Shown here piece after piece: positions 1 through 6,449 of a DNA stretch of 8,181 bases. The translations under genes and the position numbers were made by a program. The notes beneath the pieces were generated by a model. That model was given only the letters and a program-made list of their open reading frames with translations, was not told where the DNA came from and ran no database searches. Source of the DNA: Sneathiella sp. (GTDB taxonomy: Bacteria; Pseudomonadota; Alphaproteobacteria; Sneathiellales; Sneathiellaceae); assembly GCA_016765515.1 (NCBI GenBank), contig JAESPT010000285.1:1-8181 (forward strand), in the 5' to 3' direction. Positions within the stretch are counted from its first letter, which is position 1; each line of letters begins with the position of its first letter.

Positions 1-386
1 AATACGTTGCAAATGAACCTGGGTTGCCTTGTCGGCATTGTCTGCAGGAAATTGCAGAGGGCGATGAGTTTCTAATTCTATCCTACAAACCTTTTGAAAC
101 CGAGCAACCATTTGCTGAGCAGGGGCCTATTTTTTTGCATGCCAAAGAATGTGATGCTTATTCGGATCAGAACAATCTCCCTGAAATGTATGAGCCGGAG
201 AATCAGACTCTTCTGCGGGGTTACAGCCGTCACGACCGGATCGTTTATGGAACGGGTCAGGTTGTGACCAATCGGGATATTAACCAGGCGGCCAAAGAAA
301 TTCTAGCGACCAAAGGCGTCCAATATATTCACGCTAGATCTGCGACCAATAACTGTTTTCAGTTTCGCATAGATCGCAAAAGCTAA
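1..386 (+). CDS. DUF1203 domain protein, 5'-truncated by window edge
   Basis: The reading frame is open from the left edge (first complete codon at 3), so the true start lies outside the window. The TTG at 24 should not be taken as the start, because the residues before it (YVANEPG, then LPCRHC) match the conserved Pro-Cys-Arg region near the N-terminus of DUF1203 proteins. Other family-like features are the GPIFLHAKEC segment in the middle and the C-terminal pattern of a YIHAR run, an NNCF and a final FRIDR. About 127 residues are visible; the family is usually about 150-170, so only some tens of residues are missing. It has no predicted membrane segment or signal peptide in the visible part. 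The biochemical role of DUF1203 is unknown. The gene ends with TAA, 103 bp before a PLP-enzyme gene, and a hairpin sits 11 bp after its stop. Family assignment is by recognition of motifs, without a search. Confidence 0.85.
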   Translation, partial: YVANEPGLPCRHCLQEIAEGDEFLILSYKPFETEQPFAEQGPIFLHAKECDAYSDQNNLPEMYEPENQTLLRGYSRHDRIVYGTGQVVTNRDINQAAKEILATKGVQYIHARSATNNCFQFRIDRKS

Positions 387-397
387 TACGGACCATT

Positions 398-430
398 CCC
401 TTTAATATTGTATCAATGACAATAAAAGGG
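398..430 (+). other. bulged stem-loop after the DUF1203 gene, possible 3'-end structure
   Basis: CCCTTT (398-403) pairs with AAAGGG (425-430), and TATTGT (406-411) pairs with ACAATA (419-424). This gives 12 perfect pairs with a two-base AA bulge (404-405) and a seven-base loop (412-418). It begins 11 bp after the DUF1203 stop codon. It could stop transcription or protect the mRNA 3' end. There is no T-tract after it on either strand and the stem is only moderately GC-rich, so it is not a canonical intrinsic terminator. Confidence 0.4.
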
Positions 431-431
431 C

Positions 432-440
432 TGGTAAAAT
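432..440 (+). promoter_or_regulatory. possible extended -10 promoter for the PLP-enzyme pair
   Basis: TGGTAAAAT fits the extended -10 pattern TGn-TATAAT with one mismatch in the hexamer (TAAAAT, 435-440). No good -35 hexamer is found 16-18 bp upstream, which is tolerated for extended -10 promoters. Initiation would fall near 447, giving a leader of about 43 nt that contains the whole hairpin at 460-485. This is inferred from pattern only. Confidence 0.25.
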
Positions 441-459
441 AGTCACTAAATACGAATAT

Positions 460-485
460 GGACCTCATCTAAAAATATGAGGTCC
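460..485 (+). promoter_or_regulatory. perfect inverted repeat covering the ribosome-binding site
   Basis: GGACCTCAT (460-468) is exactly complementary to ATGAGGTCC (477-485), giving a 9-bp stem with an 8-nt A-rich loop (469-476). The 3' arm contains the GAGG Shine-Dalgarno core (479-482), correctly placed 7 bp before the ATG at 490. In the mRNA the structure would hide the ribosome-binding site, suggesting translational control by temperature, a protein or coupling. Alternatively it is a DNA operator for a dimeric regulator. No T-run follows, so it is not a terminator. Confidence 0.5.
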
Positions 486-489
486 CAAA

Positions 490-1629
490 ATGCTCCCCAG
501 CCAACGCCAGTTATTCGATATTCCAGACGACGTCGCCTATTTTAATTGCGGATATATGGGGCCGCTGATGAAATCCGCAATAGAAGCGGGGATAGCTGGA
601 CTAAAAAGAAAATCTACACCCTGGACACTTTCCCCAAATGACTTTTTTACCGAAAGCCAGAGCGCCCGAAAACTGTTCGCAAATCTAATAAACGCCGACG
701 CAGAAGATATCGCTATTATTCCTGCAGCTTCTTACGGACTTGCGGTCGCTGCCAAAAATATTCCCGTTAAAAAGGGTAAGACTGTTCTGATCCTGAAAGA
801 TCAGTTTCCTTCGAATTTCTATTGCTGGCAGGAATTATGTAACGAAACGGGAGGCCGCATAGTAACAATTGAACCTCCGATGGATCACGATTGGACAAAA
901 GTAATTCTAGAGAAAATCAATGAAAATACGGCATTGGCGGCCCTTCCCCATAATCTTTGGACAGACGGCGGATTGCTGGATCTTGAGCGTATCGGAAAAC
1001 GCTTGAGAGAAGTCGGTGCAAAACTTGTTCTGGATGTCACCCAGTCATTAGGCGCCATGCCATTGGATGTCAGCAAAATCAAACCCGATTTCCTTGTGGC
1101 TGCAGCCTATAAATGGCTTCTCGGCCCGTACAGTGTTGGCTTTATGTATGTCGCCCCGGAACATCAAAACGGCATCCCCATAGAGCATAGTTGGCTGAAC
1201 AGACATGGATCAGAGGATTTTTCAGCCCTCGTTGATTATCAAGACGATTTTCAACCCGGTGCGGTGCGGTATGACATGGGGCAGAGAGCCAACTTCGCTC
1301 TAATGCCCGTTGCCGTGGCCGCTCTTCAACAAATTTCTGAGTGGGGTGTAGAGGAAATCTATAAAAGCCTGACAGAAAAGACATCAAATATTGCAAAAGC
1401 CGCTGAAGAATTGGGTTTCAAATCCCTGCCTCTTGCGCATCGAGCAGGACATTTTTTGGGACTGAGCCATGCAAACGGTATTTCTCCGACTTTACTTGCC
1501 GATTTAGCGGAAGAAAAAATCTTTGTCTCTGCTCGAGGGAAATCCTTGCGAATTACGCCTCATCTCTACAATAATACCCATGATGCAGAGCGACTTATTA
1601 ACGCACTGGCCAAAGCTGTTGGAAAATAA
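490..1629 (+). CDS. class V aminotransferase-fold PLP-dependent enzyme (first of pair)
   Basis: This is a 379-residue cytoplasmic fold-type I PLP enzyme of the class V group (cysteine desulfurase, isopenicillin-N epimerase and EgtE-like proteins). The full fold appears present: an N-terminal YFNCGYMGP segment (residues 17-25), the central LPHNLWTDGG (152-161), and LDVTQS with the PLP-pyridine Asp182 and Gln185. The Schiff-base Lys208 lies in AYKWLLGP (206-213). The C-terminal small domain ends with a SLRITPHLYNN segment (352-362), typical of the group. Length is normal. The ATG is supported by the GAGG core 7 bp upstream, which lies inside a hairpin. It is followed after 7 bp by a second enzyme of the same superfamily, so the two are almost surely cotranscribed. 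The substrate cannot be read from sequence: desulfurase, lyase, epimerase and aminotransferase activities all occur in this group. There are no neighbouring egtB/egtD or isc/suf genes to point to ergothioneine or Fe-S work. Confidence 0.9.
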   Translation: MLPSQRQLFDIPDDVAYFNCGYMGPLMKSAIEAGIAGLKRKSTPWTLSPNDFFTESQSARKLFANLINADAEDIAIIPAASYGLAVAAKNIPVKKGKTVLILKDQFPSNFYCWQELCNETGGRIVTIEPPMDHDWTKVILEKINENTALAALPHNLWTDGGLLDLERIGKRLREVGAKLVLDVTQSLGAMPLDVSKIKPDFLVAAAYKWLLGPYSVGFMYVAPEHQNGIPIEHSWLNRHGSEDFSALVDYQDDFQPGAVRYDMGQRANFALMPVAVAALQQISEWGVEEIYKSLTEKTSNIAKAAEELGFKSLPLAHRAGHFLGLSHANGISPTLLADLAEEKIFVSARGKSLRITPHLYNNTHDAERLINALAKAVGK

Positions 1630-1636
1630 CAAGGAA

Positions 1637-2815
1637 ATGACATTCGATTTACAGAAAATTCGAGCCGAGACACCCGGTATCAACAATAGAATTCACTTTA
1701 ATAATGCAGGGGCTTCCTTAATGGCGTCCCCCATTCATCATGCTGTGCTCAAGCATCTTGATTTGGAAATGCAGATTGGCGGGTATGAAGCGCAGGACAC
1801 GGTTTTTTCTGCACTCGAACATACCTATGATGCCATTGCAGCCCTGATAAATTGCAGTCGTGATGAAGTTGCTCTTATGGAAAATGCGAGTGCCGCATGG
1901 AGTAGTGCCTTTCATGGAATGGCTTTGCAAAAAGGTGACCGTATTCTCACGGCAGAGGCTGAATATGCAAGTAATGTGATCTCCTATCTTCAAATGGCCG
2001 AAAAAAAAGGTGTTAAAATTGACGTTATTCCCAGTGATACAATGGGCCAAACTGACGTTGCCGCTTTGGAAAACATGATTGATGGAAAAGTAAAATTGAT
2101 CTCAATCAGCCATATTCCAACCAATGGCGGCCTTATTAACCCAGCTCGGGAAATTGGCGCAATTGCGCGGAAGCACAAGATCCCCTACCTGCTTGATGCT
2201 TGCCAATCAGTTGGACAGATTCCTTTGGATGTGGAGAAAATAGGCTGTGATATGTTGTCCGCAACAGGACGCAAATATCTTCGTGCGCCCAGAGGAACAG
2301 GATTTCTATATGTTCGCAAGAACTTCATGGAGCAACTTTCCCCTCCCTTTCTGGATTTACACAGCGCAGACTGGACCAGCAAAACCACCTACAAAATCCG
2401 CAGTGATGCAAGGCGATTTGAAAATTGGGAACGAAATATCGCTGCTGTCATTGGGTTAGGAGTTGCTGTCGATTATTTTATGAATATCGGTGTTGAAACA
2501 GCCTCGAAAAGATTGTGCGCTCTTGCTGCTGAAGCCCGTACAGGCCTGTCAAATATTCGCGGATTTACTGTTCACGACGTGGGGCCGCGTAAAGGGGGTA
2601 TTGTAACGTTCACACATGATCGTGTTGCGCCAGCCGAGATTAAAAACATACTCCACAACCATGACATTAATATAACGACAACACCTATTACTGCTACGCG
2701 ATATGATATGGAGAAGAGGTCCCTCAATATACTTGCAAGAGCTTCATTTCATTACTACAATAATGAAGAAGAATTAGCTAAGTTTTTAAACGTTTTACAA
2801 GATTTGCAGAAGTAA
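1637..2815 (+). CDS. class V aminotransferase-fold PLP-dependent enzyme (second of pair)
   Basis: This is a 392-residue cytoplasmic PLP enzyme of the same superfamily as its upstream neighbour but clearly divergent. It has the N-terminal HFNNAGAS (20-27), ENASAAW (82-88) in the PLP-phosphate region, and ISHIPTNGG (157-165) with the ring-stacking His159. LLDACQSVG (185-193) carries Asp187 and Gln190. ATGRKYLRAPRGTGF (209-223) carries the Schiff-base Lys213, and the end has an RASFHYYNNEEEL segment (368-380), the usual class V C-terminal signature. The RK-YLR-PRG-GF pattern around the lysine recalls EgtE/epimerase-like members more than housekeeping IscS. The frame is open back to 1523, inside the preceding gene. 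I choose the ATG at 1637 because the homologous protein starts just after it, AAGGA lies immediately upstream, and it falls 7 bp after the upstream stop. The SD spacing is short, so translational coupling is likely. The substrate is unknown. Confidence 0.9.
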   Translation: MTFDLQKIRAETPGINNRIHFNNAGASLMASPIHHAVLKHLDLEMQIGGYEAQDTVFSALEHTYDAIAALINCSRDEVALMENASAAWSSAFHGMALQKGDRILTAEAEYASNVISYLQMAEKKGVKIDVIPSDTMGQTDVAALENMIDGKVKLISISHIPTNGGLINPAREIGAIARKHKIPYLLDACQSVGQIPLDVEKIGCDMLSATGRKYLRAPRGTGFLYVRKNFMEQLSPPFLDLHSADWTSKTTYKIRSDARRFENWERNIAAVIGLGVAVDYFMNIGVETASKRLCALAAEARTGLSNIRGFTVHDVGPRKGGIVTFTHDRVAPAEIKNILHNHDINITTTPITATRYDMEKRSLNILARASFHYYNNEEELAKFLNVLQDLQK

Positions 2816-2831
2816 ATACACATCTCTAAAT

Positions 2832-2866
2832 TTGACAAATTAATCCTTCGTTAATAATTATATATT
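2832..2866 (+). promoter_or_regulatory. candidate sigma-70-type promoter upstream of the hypothetical/SprA-like pair
   Basis: A perfect TTGACA (2832-2837) is followed by a very AT-rich stretch. The -10 element is ambiguous: AATAAT (2853-2858) has 15-bp spacing, AATTAT (2856-2861) has 18-bp spacing, and TATATT (2861-2866) is a better hexamer but 23 bp away. The element sits in the 113-bp gap between the second PLP enzyme and the ATG at 2929, where a new transcription unit would begin. This is inferred from pattern only. Confidence 0.4.
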
Positions 2867-2928
2867 AGTAATTGATGTTCGCGCTAGAAGGCGTTATCTC
2901 GGTATAGAAATTCCGAAAGGTTGTTTAT

Positions 2929-3366
2929 ATGTTTCCTTCTTCTCTCGGAGCCGCTGTGAGCGGTATCCAACCAAGTGTTCCTGTACAAAAACAGGAAACC
3001 AACGAAGAGTTCGCAAAACCACCCCAAGAGCAACTGGAGACCGCTGCCGCCAAGGAAAGCAGTGTGCCAATTGTTCCGCCGACCAACGGAACTTCTATTT
3101 CCGTTGAGGCTATTACGGCCGTTCAACAAGCGAATGAAACAGTCGCAAGTGCGTCCAAAATAGCGAATAATACCCAGATTGCAAACAATACTCAAATCGC
3201 AACTGCGCAATTAACAGATGTAGACGGTTCACAAGATCCCGTAGCTGAAGCAAATGGCGAAGAAATCACAGAAAACCGGCAAAACATCTCTACAGAAGTT
3301 CCCGTTGGAGAAGAAACCGATGGTGCTGGGCGGTCAGTCCGAAATCCGATAGATCTTCAAATCTGA
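2929..3366 (+). CDS. hypothetical acidic low-complexity protein, 145 aa
   Basis: I do not recognise a family. The protein is rich in Gln, Asn, Ala, Glu, Thr and Pro, has no long hydrophobic segment or signal peptide, and looks largely disordered. It contains an exact hexapeptide duplication IANNTQ (residues 78-83 and 84-89) followed by IATAQ. The ATG is supported by GAAAGG (2915-2920) with 8-bp spacing, and a TTGACA box lies upstream. It is separated by 39 bp from the SprA-like gene and probably shares its transcript. Both proteins carry an AVQQ peptide (64-67 here) in a low-complexity N-terminal context, encoded by an identical 13-nt stretch, and both end in a short hydrophobic tail with Ile-Asp-Leu. 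It could be a degenerate paralogue lacking the protease domain, a partner or substrate of the downstream protein, or an unrelated disordered protein. That it is a real gene rests on the SD, the promoter and the absence of a better frame. Confidence 0.65.
   Translation: MFPSSLGAAVSGIQPSVPVQKQETNEEFAKPPQEQLETAAAKESSVPIVPPTNGTSISVEAITAVQQANETVASASKIANNTQIANNTQIATAQLTDVDGSQDPVAEANGEEITENRQNISTEVPVGEETDGAGRSVRNPIDLQI
3160..3195 (+). repeat. two tandem 18-bp units encoding IANNTQ
   Basis: The two units (3160-3177 and 3178-3195) encode identical hexapeptides. They differ at five bases, all at codon third positions. A partial third copy (IATAQ) follows at 3196. Confidence 0.7.
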
Positions 3367-3405
3367 TACACTGAAATAGCAACAAATCAATAGATCAGGC
3401 ACAAA

Positions 3406-4197
3406 ATGATTTCTGGCACAAGTTCCTATATCCCCACTGATGTATTGATGCGTCCCGATGCGGCTGTACAAAACGCGCCATTGGTGACCGATACTGAAAC
3501 TGTTCTGCCGCCAGTCAGTGCCGTTCAACAAGGTGAAGCTGCGTCAGGACCGGAGAATGGAAAACAGGGTGCTTCCTCTCCGATCATTTCTCTCTCCCCA
3601 GAACTTGTGACGGCACTCCAGGGTAATGATGAAAATTCTTCTGTGGTTCACGAAGAGGACGCCCCCCAACAACCAAAGGAAAGCAGCAGAGATAAACCTG
3701 AAACATCTGCATCCGGCCTGACCGATGCCGAAGAAGCTCAAGTGGATGCTCTGAAAGAACGGGATCAGGAAGTGCGTACCCATGAACAAGCCCATGCTTC
3801 ATCCGGCGGACAATATGCGGGCTCTCCGAGCTATGAATATGAAACAGGCCCGAACGGACAGCAATATGCCGTGGGCGGTGAAGTCCAAATAGATACAGCG
3901 GCAATTGCAGGAGATCCAGCAGCAACCATTGCAAAGATGGATACCGTTATTAAAGCTGCCTTGGCCCCTGCAGATCCGTCAGGACAGGATAAAGCCGTTG
4001 CAGCCGCAGCTTCTCAGAAAAGAATCGAAGCACAGGCCGAATTAAACGCTCTAAAGCAAGCGGAACGAACAGGTGAAGTACCCGAAGGGGGCGAAACACT
4101 TTCAGAAGGAGCTCCTGTAGAAACGTCATCAGGTACGGGTTTTGTTAATCCGGCCTCGACAAGTGGGGCCGATACAATTATTGATCTGGTTGCTTGA
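3406..4197 (+). CDS. SprA-related putative metalloprotease (CJM1_0395 family)
   Basis: This is a 263-residue protein whose central and C-terminal part matches the SprA-related family (putative metalloprotease CJM1_0395 type). Residues 1-100 are low-complexity and probably disordered. The conserved domain runs from about 105 to 220. It starts with an acidic helix (LTDAEEAQVDALKERDQEV), then HEQAH (126-130), which fits the HExxH zinc-protease consensus with Glu127 as catalytic candidate. A Gly/Tyr-rich segment follows and then VGGEVQID with the family's GEV motif (158-160). After it comes an Ala/Lys/Gln-rich helix, about 170-220. There is no signal peptide or membrane segment, so an intracellular location or unconventional export is implied. 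Members are usually about 230-460 residues, so this is full length. The ATG has a weak AGG 6 bp upstream. Protease activity is inferred from the motif; a third zinc ligand cannot be assigned by eye. Its stop codon lies 11 bp from the convergent thiD. Confidence 0.85.
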   Translation: MISGTSSYIPTDVLMRPDAAVQNAPLVTDTETVLPPVSAVQQGEAASGPENGKQGASSPIISLSPELVTALQGNDENSSVVHEEDAPQQPKESSRDKPETSASGLTDAEEAQVDALKERDQEVRTHEQAHASSGGQYAGSPSYEYETGPNGQQYAVGGEVQIDTAAIAGDPAATIAKMDTVIKAALAPADPSGQDKAVAAAASQKRIEAQAELNALKQAERTGEVPEGGETLSEGAPVETSSGTGFVNPASTSGADTIIDLVA

Positions 4198-4208
4198 AAA
4201 CCTACCCG

Positions 4209-5009
4209 CTAAAACTCCCTTACAGTATGCCCGTGATGCAGTGGGCCATGCCCGCGCCCAAGGCCTGGTGCCTCTCGTATGGCAATTTCAACATATCTGA
4301 GTCCACGTTCCACACTGTCGTGCAAGGATAAACTTTGCGCAAGTCCCGTTGCGATCGCAGATGAAAGCGTACAGCCGGTGCCATGCGTGTGTTGTGTATC
4401 CACACGTGGATGCTCAAAAATCTCAATGGAATCCATTGTTACAAGCACATCTGTAACAATGGCACCGTTCCGATGCCCCCCTTTCATAAGGATGGCATCC
4501 GGACCCATTGACAGAAGCTTTTTGGCGGCATGTTTCATTTCTTCCACTGTTTCAATGGAAAGTCCGGTTAAGCTCTCAGCCTCCGGGATATTAGGTGTCA
4601 GAAGAGTCGTATGTTTTGAAATCAGCCGATCCACGATGGATTTCTGTGCATCATCGGCTAAAAGAGCGGCACCACCCTTTGCAATCATGACCGGATCAAG
4701 AACAATGGGTGGCAAATCATTGCGGCTATCGAAAAAATCAGCGACAGCGTCAACAACCTCTGCTCTGTGCAGCATACCAATTTTAATGGCATCAAGACCA
4801 ATATCATCAAGGACAACCCGGATTTGTTCGACAACAAAAGCTGGATCAATGGCCTCAATTGCACTTACACCTTCTGTGTTTTGAGCGGTTAAGGCCGTCA
4901 GAGCCGTTGCACCATATCCTCCAAGAGCTGTGATCGTTTTCAAATCAGCCTGAATACCGGCACCCCCGCTGGAATCCGAGCCTGCTATTGATAAAACACG
5001 GCCTCTCAT
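4209..5009 (-). CDS. thiD: hydroxymethylpyrimidine/phosphomethylpyrimidine kinase
   Basis: ThiD phosphorylates 4-amino-5-hydroxymethyl-2-methylpyrimidine and then its monophosphate, giving the HMP-PP that ThiE joins to the thiazole in thiamin synthesis or salvage. The 266 residues match the normal length. Visible ribokinase-superfamily motifs are SIAGSDSSGGAGIQADLKT (7-25) for substrate binding, VLDPVM (103-108), TPNIPEAE (138-145), MKGGH (175-179) and the catalytic/anion-hole segment HGTGCTLSSAIA (209-220). It is the last gene of the ftsH-folP-glmM-thiD run, 15 bp after glmM. The gap contains AGGA and GAGAG as possible ribosome-binding elements. No TPP riboswitch precedes it and no other thi gene is in view, so it is probably expressed with the operon rather than controlled by thiamin. 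Confidence 0.96.
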   Translation of the reverse strand: MRGRVLSIAGSDSSGGAGIQADLKTITALGGYGATALTALTAQNTEGVSAIEAIDPAFVVEQIRVVLDDIGLDAIKIGMLHRAEVVDAVADFFDSRNDLPPIVLDPVMIAKGGAALLADDAQKSIVDRLISKHTTLLTPNIPEAESLTGLSIETVEEMKHAAKKLLSMGPDAILMKGGHRNGAIVTDVLVTMDSIEIFEHPRVDTQHTHGTGCTLSSAIATGLAQSLSLHDSVERGLRYVEIAIREAPGLGRGHGPLHHGHTVREF

Positions 5010-5024
5010 TTTCTCTCTATTCCT

Positions 5025-6374
5025 TTATTGGGATACCTTGCTCACTTCACTCACAATATCATCGACAATCTGCATCACCATGTCACTATTTTCACCTTCC
5101 CCCATCACGCGAATTAGGGGTTCAGTTCCTGATTTTCGGATAAGCAAACGTCCCGTATTTCCCAATTTTATTTCACCATCGCGGATAGCTGCTTTTACAT
5201 GTTCTGACTGAAGTGGATCTACCTTTTGATACCGCACATTTTTCAAAATCTGCGGATAGGGATCGAAACTATTACAAACTTCACTTACAGGACGATTCTT
5301 TTCAACAATCACAGACAATACTTGCAGCGCGGCGATGAGCCCATCTCCGGTCGTGCTAAAATCGCTCAAAATCATGTGTCCGGACTGTTCGCCCCCCAGG
5401 TTAAATCCGTGTGCACGCATATGCTCCACAACATACCGATCTCCAACAGCGGTACGCACCAAATTCAACCCCTGACCTTGTAGAAATTTTTCAAGTCCCA
5501 TATTGGACATAACGGTAGCAACCAAACCTCCGCCTTTCAGCAGATCTTTGTCAGCCCAACTTTTGGCAATCAGTGCCATTAATTGATCACCGTCAATCAG
5601 TTCTCCATTCTCATCGCACATAATCAAACGATCGGCATCGCCATCAAGGGCAATCCCCAAATGGGCCCCTTCCTCAACAACCCTTGCACACATGGCTTCA
5701 GTCGCCGTTGATCCACAGCCGTCGTTAATATTGAAACCGTCTGGATTGACCCCCATTGAAATCACTTCAGCTTCCAATTCCCATAGGATTGTCGGTGCAA
5801 CCTTGTAGGCTGCACCATTCGCACAGTCGACAACGATCTTCAGGCCTTTCAGAAGTTGTTGTCTGGGGAAACTATTTTTTGCAAATTCTATATACCGCCC
5901 CCTGGCGTCTTCTAATCGCGTCGCCCGACCGAGCAATTTTGGAACCGCGAGAACAAGGTCATCAGAATTTTCAATATCGTGCTCAATTGCAAGTTCAATC
6001 TCGTCCGATAGCTTGAACCCGTCGGGGCCGAAAAGTTTAATACCATTGTCCTGATAAGGATTGTGGGAAGCAGAAATCATCACGCCCAGATCAGCTCTTA
6101 GAGATCTCGTAAGCATTGCTATTGCTGGTGTAGGCAATGGACCGACAAGAACAACATCCATACCGACAGAAGTAAATCCGGCCGTTAATGCCGGTTCCAC
6201 CATATACCCGGATAGTCGTGTATCTTTTCCAATAACAACACGATGTCGGTAGTTCCCGCGACCTGCAAATCTCTTCCCAGCCGCCATCCCAACTCTTAAC
6301 GCTATATCCGCAGTCATCGGTTTCTGGTTAGCCGTACCGCGAATACCGTCAGTACCAAATAATTTCCGTGTCAT
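5025..6374 (-). CDS. glmM: phosphoglucosamine mutase
   Basis: GlmM converts glucosamine-6-phosphate to glucosamine-1-phosphate in the cytoplasm, the step before GlmU in making UDP-GlcNAc for peptidoglycan and lipopolysaccharide. The 449 residues are the usual length. Family motifs appear in order. FGTDGIRG (6-13) comes first, then ISASHNP (100-106) with the phosphoserine Ser103. The Mg2+ loop DGDADR (244-249) and the substrate loop GGEQSGH (327-333) follow. The C-terminal phosphate-binding [12 protein letters not shown] is at 413-424. The ATG sits 75 bp after folP, with a modest GGA core about 7 bp upstream. As in many bacteria the gene follows ftsH-folP. Nothing is missing, so it should be active and probably essential. 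Confidence 0.97.
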   Translation of the reverse strand: MTRKLFGTDGIRGTANQKPMTADIALRVGMAAGKRFAGRGNYRHRVVIGKDTRLSGYMVEPALTAGFTSVGMDVVLVGPLPTPAIAMLTRSLRADLGVMISASHNPYQDNGIKLFGPDGFKLSDEIELAIEHDIENSDDLVLAVPKLLGRATRLEDARGRYIEFAKNSFPRQQLLKGLKIVVDCANGAAYKVAPTILWELEAEVISMGVNPDGFNINDGCGSTATEAMCARVVEEGAHLGIALDGDADRLIMCDENGELIDGDQLMALIAKSWADKDLLKGGGLVATVMSNMGLEKFLQGQGLNLVRTAVGDRYVVEHMRAHGFNLGGEQSGHMILSDFSTTGDGLIAALQVLSVIVEKNRPVSEVCNSFDPYPQILKNVRYQKVDPLQSEHVKAAIRDGEIKLGNTGRLLIRKSGTEPLIRVMGEGENSDMVMQIVDDIVSEVSKVSQ

Positions 6375-6449
6375 TAATCATCCGTCATTTTTAAGACCCA
6401 TTCCCTTCAAATCACGAAACAGGTCGACATTTCACGTGTTGTATTCAAA

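Noticed and set aside
398..430. Calling the hairpin an intrinsic terminator
   Set aside because: No T-tract follows the stem on either strand and the stem is not GC-rich enough to be convincing.
1142..1396. Minus-strand open frames opposite the PLP enzymes
   Set aside because: They are short, low in recognisable content and fully contained in strongly supported genes.
490..2815. Naming either PLP enzyme egtE, cefD or a cysteine desulfurase
   Set aside because: The superfamily is clear but the motifs visible do not separate these activities, and no pathway genes are adjacent.
2839..2873. Short AT-only inverted repeats between the second PLP enzyme and the hypothetical gene
   Set aside because: Stems are only 5 bp of A and T, expected by chance in such AT-rich sequence.
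4279..4884. 201-codon plus-strand open frame opposite thiD
   Set aside because: It lies wholly antisense to a gene with every ThiD motif, and its Ser/Thr/Arg-rich product looks like a shadow translation with no recognisable domain.
5010..5024. A TPP riboswitch ahead of thiD
   Set aside because: Only 15 bp separate thiD from glmM, leaving no room for one.
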